Shown in pieces: positions 1 to 9,600 of a DNA stretch of 64,000 bases. Each line of letters opens with the position of its first letter. The stretch's first letter is position 1. Source of the stretch: Lachnospiraceae bacterium (GTDB lineage: Bacteria > Bacillota > Clostridia > Lachnospirales > Lachnospiraceae); contig JAIDHX010000036.1 of the NCBI GenBank assembly GCA_029053015.1, positions 186,001 to 250,000 of the forward strand, written 5' to 3'. Below the pieces are notes generated by a model. That model saw nothing but the letters and a program-made list of their open reading frames with translations. It ran no database searches and was not told where the DNA came from. The position numbers and the translations under genes are program-made.

Positions 1-939
1 CCGATAGAATATGGCGAAGATATTTACATTGCTACACCAGTACCTACATATCAGGATTTTATTGAAAAGTTAGGAGATATGGTGGTCAATCGCATTGAGA
101 TCCCTGCAGAGAAAGATTTAATGTGGGTAAGAGATGCTGCCATTACACGAAAAAATTTGTTGTCTCTTATAGAACCCTTAAAAACTAAAGATGTTGAATG
201 GGTAATGATTGCTGGGAGAATTTCGATTCATGAAGATACTAAATGGGAAACGAGGTGGAAAGATACTTATGATATTTGGTGTTGTACATCAGAAAAAGAA
301 ACGATAATGGATGATGGTGAAGCGAGGTATCTTACTATTGAGTTGGATGAGTATTCTGGAAATTTAGATAATTATGGGAAGTGTACTTTAAAACCATGGT
401 TATGCAAAGATGTAAAAAGTATAAATTATTTGTCAAGTATATTTGATGATACGGCGTTAGTACTGCCACCGGCTGAGTTAATATCATATTTTCAGTTAAG
501 TCCGGTTTATGCAGATATGTCATGGGTTGACAAAGAAGGGAAAAAGATTATACTGTGCAATAATAATAAAAATTCATATTATAAAGATCCTATAGGCGGA
601 ACAGTGTTTATTAGGAAAGAGTATCTTGATGAATATTTAAAGAGTCATGTTTTGAAATATTTTGCTTTTACAGAAAAATTTATTCCCGAAACAGGTTATG
701 CTGACGAAACATCTTTGCATTTTGAAATTCAAGAAGGAAAGATTATTAAGGAAATTCTTAATAATGGTGAGAGGGGATGGCGCTCAATAGAAACAAATCC
801 GTTATGCGCTAATTGTCCATATGGGTTGAATAAAAAAAATTCATATGATAATGCGGATATAAATGAATGGATCAAATTATTGATGGAAAATAGATATTTA
901 ACAGCAGAAGAGGATGAAGAAAATAGAACATTAGATTAA
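1..939 (+). CDS. Unrecognised protein, 5' end cut by the window, first gene of the AT-rich module
   Basis: The reading frame is open from base 1, so the ATG at 79 in the ORF track is probably internal and the true start lies left of the window. About 312 residues are visible. I do not recognise the family. The sequence is acidic and rich in aromatics, with a C-terminal pair of cysteines (CANC) and no membrane segment. It ends 37 bases before the large ATPase gene and shares its AT-rich composition, so it is probably the first visible gene of one operon with the ATPase and the AlbA_2 protein. A role as specificity or accessory subunit is only a guess from position. Confidence 0.75.
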   Translation, partial: PIEYGEDIYIATPVPTYQDFIEKLGDMVVNRIEIPAEKDLMWVRDAAITRKNLLSLIEPLKTKDVEWVMIAGRISIHEDTKWETRWKDTYDIWCCTSEKETIMDDGEARYLTIELDEYSGNLDNYGKCTLKPWLCKDVKSINYLSSIFDDTALVLPPAELISYFQLSPVYADMSWVDKEGKKIILCNNNKNSYYKDPIGGTVFIRKEYLDEYLKSHVLKYFAFTEKFIPETGYADETSLHFEIQEGKIIKEILNNGERGWRSIETNPLCANCPYGLNKKNSYDNADINEWIKLLMENRYLTAEEDEENRTLD

Positions 940-976
940 AAAACAGCTTACATAAATCAATGAGAAGGGGTGAGGG

Positions 977-3900
977 ATGATGAATTATTCTGATAAAGTA
1001 CAAGCTGCCGTAAACAGTGCGCATGACACAGCAATTGCAAATAAGATACTTGATATGATGCAGGACTTGCTATTAAAAAATGATGAGAATACAGCTCGCC
1101 GATGGATTTGGGAACTGATTCAAAATGCTAAAGATGTGTCTGGTAACAAGGAAATGGTAAATATCGAAATTGATTTTAATGAGAATGAAAGATATTTATC
1201 CTTTAAACATGATGGAAAATGTTTTACGACAGAGAATATTGTTTATTTGATTTCACAGGTTTCTTCAAAAGAAAGAAATCAATCTCCGAATAATGGAATT
1301 ACAGGAAAATTTGGAACAGGATTTTTAACTACCCATTTACTATCACAAAAAGTAGTTGTAGATGCTTTTTTGCAGGATGAAAATGAGCTGTTAAAGAAAA
1401 TACATATATTATTAGATAGAAGCGGTGAAACTAAGGAAGAGGTTATTGCTGCAGTAAACGAGAGTTTTAGACAGCTTAAAGAAAGCAAAGAAATAGATAT
1501 TTCTGTTTTGGGGGAAACGGGAGGTTTCAATACTTGTTTTTTATATGAATTGGATAATAGAGGAATCGAGATTGCAAAAAACGGATTAAAAAGCTTTTAT
1601 GCTTCAATTCCTTATGTATTTGCCTTCGTAGAAAAAATTAATTCTGTAAAAGTAAATGATTCATTGTACATAGAACGTGGAGAAAAAGGAGTACTTGGGA
1701 TAGCGGAGGTACATACAATTTATGTAACTGAGAATGGAAGCAAGAATAAAATATATATATTAACATATCATGAAGAAAAAATAGATTTGGCAATACCTAT
1801 CATAGCAAAAAATAATGAGATTTTTATAGATGAGTATCCAAAGGACGTTCCTAAGTTATTTTGTACGTTTCCCCTTATTGGAACAGAGGATTTTTCATTT
1901 CCAGTTATTGTAAACAGTGCATATTTTAATCCGAATGACCCACGAAGTGGGATTTACTTAACTGATGTCGAGAACAAAGTTGTTGATGAGAACAAGGATT
2001 TGATAAGTCAGGCGCTAAACGCTTATAAAAATTTATTGAACTATGTAGCAGAACACCATTGGAAGCAAGCATATAATATTGTGTGTATACCGAGGCAACC
2101 TCAAAAGGATTGGTTGTCTAAGGATTGGTTTGCTGACATTATTGGAGAATGTAAGCAACATATAAAGTATGTGGAAATTGTTGATACAGAAAATGGTGAA
2201 AGAAAAGCATTATGTGATTTTTGGGATGATTCAAATATATTTATCATAGGTGACAACGAAAAAAAATTAAGAGAACAAGTATGGGAGCTGGTAGAGCCAA
2301 TGTATCCAGACCGAATAGTACCGTTTTTGGATATTCATAAATGGTATTCTTCCTTATGGTTGGAATGTAGAAATTTTAATATGCAAAGATTGATTCGGAC
2401 TATAGAAGGATTTGGATGTTTAGAAATATTAGAATTAAATTTAAACGATAGTATCAGTCCGGTTACATGGTTAAATAATTTATATGAAATATTAATAGAG
2501 TCACAAAATATAGACTATGAAGATGCTAAAATATATCCTAATCAATTAGGACAGTTTTGTGATATAGGTGAATTATATATAGATGATGATATTGAAGATG
2601 TATATAAGCAAATTTTATCGTTGCTAGGTAATGAGTGTAAAAAAATTTTGGTAGATAAAGAAATTCGACTGTCAGATAATATGTCTTGTGGGATTTATGA
2701 TTACGATAGGTTGTTTGATGACATTTTAAAAGCAATGGATGGTAATACATTTTCCGAACGGGAAGCAATGGCAAAAATAATTACTTTACATAATGAGGAG
2801 ACTAGGGTTGAGGAACAATTAGATTTGTTGAAATTGTTGGAAAAAGTATTTGCAGAAGAAATATTGAATGCGTGTGAGGTTCAAAAAATCAACGCTGAAG
2901 TTATGGAAAAAGCTAGAAAGTATTGGTGTACTCAGATGGCTAATTATGTAGGAGACTGTCAAAATATTGCTGTTTTGGCATATTACTTAAACTTGTCTGA
3001 GGAAGAGACTTTCTCATGGTTGAGGGAACTTATTGAATATTTTGGAAAATATAAGCATAAAAACTTGTTTGAAAGAAAAACAAAGCCTATTATACCAAAT
3101 CAAAATGGAGACTTTCTAACAATTGAAACGGTATTTTTGGATTCTGGAGAAATTGATGATATTTTTAAAGACATTTTGGCTGAAACAGGAAATGATTTGA
3201 GAAGTATTTTGTTACCAGTAGATATTTATTTAGAACTTCCGGAAAGTAGGGTTAAGGGACTCAGAGACGTTGTACAAGAGGTGACTGAATATGTAAAGCA
3301 GAACCAAGGTTTGATCAAAAATCAAGAGGGAACTGTTCGAGATAATTTTAATAAACTATTTTATTGGATTAACGACAATCCGGATAAGGCGCAATTATTT
3401 TTCAAAGAGATTGTTGATAATAAACATTGGTTAATTGGTAATGAAGAAATTGCACAGAATATGAAGAAAGCCGAAAAATATGATAGTTTATTAAAAAAAT
3501 ATAAGCTACGGGACGAAAGAGAGTTGGAAAATATTTTGAAAGTATATTCACAAAAGAATGACGAGACTCCTGATGAAAAAGTAGAGATTTCGGAAGAACT
3601 TATGATTCAATATGGGATTTCAAGTATAGAAGAATTTGTAAGTGCACAACAATTTAAAGTTTTTAAAGAAAATTTTGTACATGTTTCGGAAAGTGATAGG
3701 AGTAAATTTGATTATGTAAAAAATATTTTAGAAAGGGCAAAAGAAAATATTTTTAATTATTTAGGTACATTAACAGACTATGATGTCTCTGATCCGATTG
3801 AAGTAACAAATACTATATTTATTATAAAAAAGTATGGAAAAGAAATGGTTTTAATCACGCGCCCCTCAGATTATGGACAAGTAATTCTATATTATGGAGC

Positions 3901-4039
3901 AGAAAAAGATACTTTGGATTTTGAAAAAGATTATGAGTTATGGGTTGAGGATGGTATAGAGGAACCTCAACAAATAACTTTTGGAAAAATGTTAAAACTT
4001 ACAGGGATTAATAGGATACCATTACGAAAGGTTAGATAA
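977..4039 (+). CDS. Sacsin/Hsp90-like GHKL ATPase, large putative defence protein
   Basis: A 1020-aa protein whose first 130 residues carry the GHKL (Hsp90/sacsin-type) ATPase boxes: WELIQNAKD (N-box with the catalytic Glu and Mg-binding Asn, near residue 45), a DG box near 80 (FKHDGKCF), and a glycine-rich lid GKFGTGFL near 115. The remaining 850 residues are long, charged and largely helical with no domain I can name. In this family a large body behind a sacsin-type ATPase is common in bacterial defence islands. It starts at ATG 977 behind AGAAGGGGTGAGGG and ends two bases before the next gene, implying translational coupling. The base composition is clearly more AT-rich than the rest of the window, suggesting horizontal acquisition. 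The ATPase assignment is secure; the defence role is inference. Confidence 0.85.
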   Translation: MMNYSDKVQAAVNSAHDTAIANKILDMMQDLLLKNDENTARRWIWELIQNAKDVSGNKEMVNIEIDFNENERYLSFKHDGKCFTTENIVYLISQVSSKERNQSPNNGITGKFGTGFLTTHLLSQKVVVDAFLQDENELLKKIHILLDRSGETKEEVIAAVNESFRQLKESKEIDISVLGETGGFNTCFLYELDNRGIEIAKNGLKSFYASIPYVFAFVEKINSVKVNDSLYIERGEKGVLGIAEVHTIYVTENGSKNKIYILTYHEEKIDLAIPIIAKNNEIFIDEYPKDVPKLFCTFPLIGTEDFSFPVIVNSAYFNPNDPRSGIYLTDVENKVVDENKDLISQALNAYKNLLNYVAEHHWKQAYNIVCIPRQPQKDWLSKDWFADIIGECKQHIKYVEIVDTENGERKALCDFWDDSNIFIIGDNEKKLREQVWELVEPMYPDRIVPFLDIHKWYSSLWLECRNFNMQRLIRTIEGFGCLEILELNLNDSISPVTWLNNLYEILIESQNIDYEDAKIYPNQLGQFCDIGELYIDDDIEDVYKQILSLLGNECKKILVDKEIRLSDNMSCGIYDYDRLFDDILKAMDGNTFSEREAMAKIITLHNEETRVEEQLDLLKLLEKVFAEEILNACEVQKINAEVMEKARKYWCTQMANYVGDCQNIAVLAYYLNLSEEETFSWLRELIEYFGKYKHKNLFERKTKPIIPNQNGDFLTIETVFLDSGEIDDIFKDILAETGNDLRSILLPVDIYLELPESRVKGLRDVVQEVTEYVKQNQGLIKNQEGTVRDNFNKLFYWINDNPDKAQLFFKEIVDNKHWLIGNEEIAQNMKKAEKYDSLLKKYKLRDERELENILKVYSQKNDETPDEKVEISEELMIQYGISSIEEFVSAQQFKVFKENFVHVSESDRSKFDYVKNILERAKENIFNYLGTLTDYDVSDPIEVTNTIFIIKKYGKEMVLITRPSDYGQVILYYGAEKDTLDFEKDYELWVEDGIEEPQQITFGKMLKLTGINRIPLRKVR

Positions 4040-4041
4040 AA

Positions 4042-4935
4042 GTGACGTGTGAAGAGCTTAAAAACTTAATTGCTTCAGGAAATAACGAAGTGATTTGTAA
4101 ACAATTTTGTGTATTCCCAAATCAAATATCTAAATATATAGAATCTGTGGCGCATGGTAGTCAGAAATATGGATATGTTTTGATTGGAGTTGTAAAAGAA
4201 AAAAGTGATTATTGTTTATGCGGATTTGATAAAAGTATAAACATGGATAACATTGTTCAAAATGCATTGAAACAAGTTCGGGTAAAAACAGAGATTTCTT
4301 ATGAGGTTTGTAATGTTGAGGGAAGACATATTTGCATAATAAAGGTCAAAACCTGTGAAAGAATTTTGGAAGTTGGTAGTGCAGATTTATATAAGATGAA
4401 AGAGGTGTTAAGAGAAGTATTATCAGCATGTGTTAAGTTGCAGGCAAACTCTCTTTATTATGGAGCAACCGAAGATCAAAGAAATGATTATATTCGAGAT
4501 ATTTTGGATACAGCAGGTTATGATGTAAAAGACCAAACTCGAAGAGGATTATCTCCGAATGGGAAAGGTGCTGGGGAAGTCGATATTTTAATTAAGGAAA
4601 AGGATTTTCCGATAACAATTATTGAGGCGCTAAATCTTAATAGTCTCAATACAGCATATTTAGATAAGCATATTGATAAAATATATGACTATGATACAGC
4701 AGGTAACAAGTTTAATATTATTCTGTCGTATGTCACAGTTGCTGATTTTGTGACCTTTTGCGAAAAATATTTTCAACATATCAAAATATACGGTTATCCA
4801 TTTGAAATGACTTCAATTAATGAAAATGTTGTGGTTGATAATATTTCGTATTCTGATATAAAAATTATGAAAACTGTACATAACCGAAATCAGTGTGAAA
4901 CTATATTATATCATGTATGTGTGTTGATAAAATGA
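4042..4935 (+). CDS. AlbA_2 (Schlafen-like) protein with a PD-(D/E)XK nuclease-like C-terminus
   Basis: A 297-aa protein starting at GTG 4042, two bases after the ATPase stop. Residues 1-110 look like an AlbA_2/Schlafen-type domain: the ELKNLIAS start and the YGYVLIGVV segment match the usual 'GG.l.iGV' strand. From about 150 onward there is a restriction-endonuclease-like pattern: ERNDYIRDIL-type helix (here QRNDYIRDIL), DQTRRGLS, GEVDILI, then ITIIEAL. The Asp of GEVD and the Glu of IEAL would be the PD-(D/E)XK acidic pair, with the usual lysine replaced or displaced. Tight coupling to the GHKL ATPase suggests an ATPase/effector pair. The AlbA_2 call is moderate and the nuclease call is inference from motif spacing. 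Confidence 0.65.
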   Translation: MTCEELKNLIASGNNEVICKQFCVFPNQISKYIESVAHGSQKYGYVLIGVVKEKSDYCLCGFDKSINMDNIVQNALKQVRVKTEISYEVCNVEGRHICIIKVKTCERILEVGSADLYKMKEVLREVLSACVKLQANSLYYGATEDQRNDYIRDILDTAGYDVKDQTRRGLSPNGKGAGEVDILIKEKDFPITIIEALNLNSLNTAYLDKHIDKIYDYDTAGNKFNIILSYVTVADFVTFCEKYFQHIKIYGYPFEMTSINENVVVDNISYSDIKIMKTVHNRNQCETILYHVCVLIK

Positions 4936-5007
4936 CGGATAGAATAATTTTGTAGTATTTCGATTGTGAAGAGGGAAAAGGGTGTGCCGTATACTTGACA
5001 ATACAAG

Positions 5008-5036
5008 CTTCCCTCAAAAAAATGAGGGAAGTTTTG
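5008..5036 (+). terminator. Hairpin with short T-run downstream of the AT-rich module
   Basis: A perfect 9-bp stem (CTTCCCTCA / TGAGGGAAG) with a six-A loop is followed by TTTT. It lies about 70 bases after the AlbA_2 gene and would end that transcript. The T-run is short, so efficiency is uncertain. Confidence 0.6.
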
Positions 5037-5107
5037 AACGGAGACTGTAGTTTTGGCTACATAAATTCTGAAAACACAGAGAAAACCAGTATTTTCAGAA
5101 AAATTGA

Positions 5108-5251
5108 CGACAAAAACCTCGAAAACATGCCATTTGCAAGCAAGGTTCTCCTAACCTAATTCGTGAGGGTGGTAGAACAGTTGGTTTTGGCAGCGCTGCT
5201 ACTATAATCGAGAAAATAAAACTCTGGCGAATTTTACCCGAATATTCCTGA
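5108..5251 (+). pseudogene. Relic of an EF-Tu C-terminal domain
   Basis: In this frame an otherwise meaningless stretch reads LIREGGRTVGFGSAATIIE at 5156-5212. The IREGGRTVG core is the hallmark of the end of EF-Tu domain 3, and is also shared by stand-alone EF-Tu C-terminal-domain proteins. Nothing upstream in frame continues the domain: a stop occurs at 5105-5107 and the intervening codons are unrelated. Downstream about a dozen non-homologous residues precede the TGA at 5249. No ribosome binding site or start serves it. It is therefore a fragment left by recombination, deletion or element integration next to the AT-rich island. Confidence 0.6.
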
Positions 5252-5324
5252 ATTTATGGTGCTTTCCAAATTCCCAGAAAACTTTTTCTCATACCACAAT
5301 GTATAATATACCCTGCGTTTTGCA

Positions 5325-5383
5325 TTGACAAACAAACCACAAAAGAAGCATAATTAGAAAAAACCAACCCAAAACCTAAGGAG
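5325..5383 (+). promoter_or_regulatory. Promoter and RBS of the alpha/beta hydrolase gene
   Basis: TTGACA (5325-5330) and CATAAT (5349-5354) are separated by 18 bases, followed by AAGGAG at 5378-5383, ten bases before the TTG start at 5394. The presence of this RBS is the reason for accepting the TTG start. Confidence 0.7.
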
Positions 5384-5393
5384 CCCCACTACA

Positions 5394-6455
5394 TTGAAAA
5401 AACTAATAACAAAACTACTAAAAATAACAAAACCCACCCTTCTCATCCTCCTTTCCCTCATCCTCATTTTCCTACTAATCCGCTTTATAGGGAAAGTAAT
5501 CAATAACAGAACGCCCAAGGGTGGAATTAACGAATCCATGTATGTCGAAATAAACGGGACACAGCAGTGGATAAGTATTTATGGGGAAGATATAAATAAT
5601 CCTGTTTTGCTGTATCTGCATGGTGGGCCGGGGTCTTCGACGAGTGCTTATGATTATGCTTTTACGCGGGAGTGGGCGGATGTATATACGGTTGTCACAT
5701 GGGACCAGCGGAATTGTGGGAAGAGCTATGAAAAAAGCCAAAATGACACGGCGCTGACATATGAGCTTATGATGAGCGACGGACTGGAAATGACAAAGTT
5801 CCTGATTGACTATCTGGATAAAGAGAAGATTACCATCTTGGGACATTCGTGGGGGACTTATTACGGGTGCAATTTGGTTTTGGCCTATCCGGAATACTAC
5901 GATTGTTACATAGGAACGGGGCAGTTGGTTGATATGTACCAGAATGAAGTTGCTTTTAAGGAGATTGCCCGGGAATGGGTAGGTGATGATGAGGAGGGAT
6001 TAGAGCTCCTTGCAGCCATAACGCCGGGGAGTTATACGGAAGAATATTTTCGCGCCCGCAATCTTCTCATGCAAAAATATGGATATGATATGCTGCGGGA
6101 TGGAACGGATTACAATATGCTGGCAGCAGAAATTTTCAATCCTTACTATTCTTTGCCGGACTGGGTCAAATTGTTAAATTCCGACGCTGCCGTTTATATG
6201 GATTTTATGATGTCGGATGAATTCAATCGATTTTCTTTGCTGGGCAAAACGGAATATAAAGTGCCATATTACAATATTAACGGGGATTGTGATTATCAGA
6301 CGAATTATGTGCAGGCGCAGGAATATTTTGATGAAATCGACGCTCCGTATAAAAGGTTATACATGATGGAAGACACAACGCATGGGCTGTTAGAATCAAA
6401 GTCTGTAGCTTTTTCAGAGATACTGCATGAAATAGCAAGAGAGCAAGAGAAGTGA
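5394..6455 (+). CDS. Membrane-anchored alpha/beta hydrolase, proline iminopeptidase-like
   Basis: A 353-aa protein with a TTG start. Residues 12-32 form one hydrophobic anchor, so the catalytic domain is probably outside the membrane. The hydrolase core shows the oxyanion-hole motif HGGPGSS near residue 77, WDQRNCGKS, and the nucleophile elbow GHSWGT near 150. A late DTTHG supplies a plausible catalytic His. This set is typical of the S33 proline iminopeptidase/prolyl aminopeptidase family, although substrate cannot be read from sequence and other esterases share the motifs. It has its own promoter and is followed by another promoter for carB, so it is probably monocistronic. Confidence 0.85.
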   Translation: MKKLITKLLKITKPTLLILLSLILIFLLIRFIGKVINNRTPKGGINESMYVEINGTQQWISIYGEDINNPVLLYLHGGPGSSTSAYDYAFTREWADVYTVVTWDQRNCGKSYEKSQNDTALTYELMMSDGLEMTKFLIDYLDKEKITILGHSWGTYYGCNLVLAYPEYYDCYIGTGQLVDMYQNEVAFKEIAREWVGDDEEGLELLAAITPGSYTEEYFRARNLLMQKYGYDMLRDGTDYNMLAAEIFNPYYSLPDWVKLLNSDAAVYMDFMMSDEFNRFSLLGKTEYKVPYYNINGDCDYQTNYVQAQEYFDEIDAPYKRLYMMEDTTHGLLESKSVAFSEILHEIAREQEK

Positions 6456-6490
6456 TTTTGAAGTTCCTTATAACTTGTGAAAGGTTGAAA

Positions 6491-6519
6491 TTGACAGCGG
6501 AGTGGTGCAATGATACAAT
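6491..6519 (+). promoter_or_regulatory. Promoter of carB
   Basis: TTGACA (6491-6496), 17-base spacer, TACAAT (6514-6519), an almost consensus sigma-A promoter about 85 bases before the carB start. GGAGG at 6593-6597 is the RBS. Confidence 0.75.
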
Positions 6520-6603
6520 ATGAAACAGAAGAAAATATACGGAATCAATCAGGGAATTTGCCCATGTGTGCAGATTCCCGGTTTTTGAGAATGGAGGATA
6601 TTT

Positions 6604-9600
6604 ATGCCGCGCAGAACAGATATTCATAAGGTGCTAATTATTGGTTCAGGCCCGATTATTATAGGACAGGCATGTGAATTTGATTATTCGGGGACTCAGG
6701 CATGTAAAGCGCTTAGGAAACTGGGATATGAAATCGTATTAGTCAATTCCAATCCTGCAACGATCATGACGGATCCTGAGACAGCAGATGTGACTTATAT
6801 AGAACCTCTTAATGTAGAACGGTTAGAACAGATTATTGAGAAAGAACGCCCAGATGCTTTGCTTCCGAATTTGGGAGGACAGTCCGGGCTTAATTTGTGC
6901 GCAGAGTTAAATAAGGCAGGTATTCTGGATAAGTATAATGTGAAAGTGATCGGCGTGCAGGTGGATGCCATTGAGAGGGGAGAAGACCGTATTGAATTTA
7001 AGAAGACAATGAACCAGCTCGGCATTGAGATGGCGCGCAGCGAAGTTGCCTATTCGGTGGATGAGGCCCTTGACATTGCGGAGAAACTGGGATATCCGGT
7101 GGTTCTGCGTCCTGCTTACACGATGGGCGGCGCAGGAGGCGGCCTGGTTTATAACAAAGAAGAATTGAAGGTAGTTTGTGCAAGAGGGCTTCAGGCAAGT
7201 CTGGTGGGACAGGTTTTGGTGGAAGAATCTGTTCTGGGCTGGGAAGAGCTGGAGCTTGAAGTAGTCCGTGATGCGGAAAATAACATTATTACGGTTTGCT
7301 TTATTGAAAACATTGACCCCTTGGGTGTTCATACAGGGGATTCTTTCTGCTCGGCGCCAATGCTTACCATTTCAGAAGACTGCCAGAAGAGACTGCAGGA
7401 ACAGGCATACAAGATTGTGGAAGCGGTTAAGGTAATCGGCGGAACCAATGTGCAGTTTGCCCATGATCCGGTGACAGACCGTATCATTGTCATCGAGATT
7501 AATCCGCGTACTTCACGCTCATCGGCGCTGGCTTCCAAGGCGACGGGATTTCCGATTGCACTGGTATCCTCTATGCTGGCGGCGGGGTTGACTCTGAAAG
7601 ATATTCCGTGCGGTAAGTATGGCACTTTGGATAAGTATGTGCCCGATGGAGACTACGTGGTAATTAAGTTTGCACGTTGGGCTTTTGAGAAGTTTAAAGG
7701 GGTGGAGGATAAGCTTGGAACGCAGATGCGTGCGGTTGGCGAGGTTATGAGTATCGGCAAAACCTACAAGGAAGCTTTTCAGAAAGCCATCCGCTCATTG
7801 GAAACAGGCCGCTATGGATTAGGGCATGTAAAGGATTTTGATTCTTTGTCCAAGGAAGAATTGTTAAGACGGTTGATAACGCCATCCAGCGAGCGTCATT
7901 TCCTTATGTATGAAGCGCTTCGTAAGGGAGCATCTGTTGATGAAATATATGAAATAACCAAGGTTAAGACGTACTTTATCGAGCAGATGAAAGAGCTTGT
8001 GGAAGAGGAAGAAGCCATTATGAAATATAAAGGCGGTCTTCCGACAGATGAAATGCTGATTACTGCCAAAAAGGACGGATTTTCAGATAAATACCTGAGC
8101 CAGCTTTTGGAAATTTCGGAGGATGTTGTCCGTAACCACCGCATAGAATTAGGTGTGGAGGAAGCTTGGGAAGGCGTTCATGTAAGCGGAACGGAGGATA
8201 GTGCGTACTACTATTCTACTTACAATGCGCCGGACAAGAATCCAATCAGTGAAGATAAACCGAAGATTATGATTCTCGGAGGAGGACCCAACCGAATCGG
8301 CCAGGGAATTGAGTTTGATTACTGCTGCGTCCATGCGGCCATAGCGTTAAGGCAGCTCGGATTTGAGACTATCATTGTCAATTGTAATCCGGAGACGGTT
8401 TCCACTGACTATGACACTTCCGACAAATTATATTTTGAACCGCTTACTCTGGAAGATGTATTGAGCATTTATAAAAAAGAAAAGCCGGTTGGGGTAATTG
8501 CACAGTTTGGCGGGCAGACGCCGCTGAATCTGGCATCAGAGTTGGAAAAGAACGGAGTCCGGATTCTGGGGACTTCTCCTGCAGTCATTGATTTGGCTGA
8601 AGATCGGGATCAATTCCGCGCTATGATGGATAAGCTTGGGATTCCAATGCCGGAGTCAGGTATGGCAACTACTGTAGAGGAAGCGCTTTCCATAGCGAAG
8701 GGAATCGGATATCCGGTCATGGTTCGTCCGTCCTATGTCCTTGGCGGCAGAGGCATGGAAGTGGTTTATGATGATGAAAGTATGACAGAGTATATGGCAG
8801 CGGCAGTAGGCGTGACGCCGGACCGTCCTATTTTGATTGACCGTTTCCTGAATCATGCGTTAGAGTGCGAGGCAGATGCCATCAGCGACGGAACACATGC
8901 TTTTGTACCTGCCGTTATGGAGCACATTGAGCTTGCAGGCATTCATTCGGGAGACTCTGCATGCATCATTCCGTCCGTACATATTCAGCCTGAAAATGTG
9001 GAGACGATCAAGGAATATACGAGAAAAATCGCAGAGGAAATGCATGTGAAGGGACTTATGAACATGCAGTATGCGATTGAAAACGGAAAGGTTTTTGTTT
9101 TGGAAGCGAATCCAAGAGCATCACGGACAGTGCCGTTGGTGTCGAAGGTATGTAATATTCGTATGGTTCCGCTTGCGACAGAAATCATTACTTCCGAAAT
9201 TACGGGGCATCCTTCACCAGTTCCGGATTTGAAGGAAAAAGTGATTCCTTATTATGGCGTGAAGGAGGCAGTGTTCCCCTTTAATATGTTCCCGGAGGTG
9301 GATCCCGTTCTCGGACCGGAAATGCGTTCTACGGGGGAGGTTCTCGGTCTGTCCCGCTCTTATGGTGAGGCATTTTTCAAGGCACAGGCGGCGGTTCAGT
9401 CAAAACTGCCGTTAGAAGGAACTGTGTTGATCTCAGTCAATAAGAAGGATAAGGATGAAGTAGTGGAGGTTGCAGAAAGTCTTGCCGGAGATGGTTTTGA
9501 AATCATAGCAACAGAAGGAACCTATAACCTGATTACCGCAGCAGGAATTCCGGCTAAGAAGGCGAAGAAGATTTATGAGGGAAGGCCTAATGTTGAGGAT

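Noticed and set aside
79-939. ATG at 79 as the start of the first gene
   Set aside because: The frame is open to base 1 and no RBS precedes the ATG, so the gene is entered as partial from base 1.
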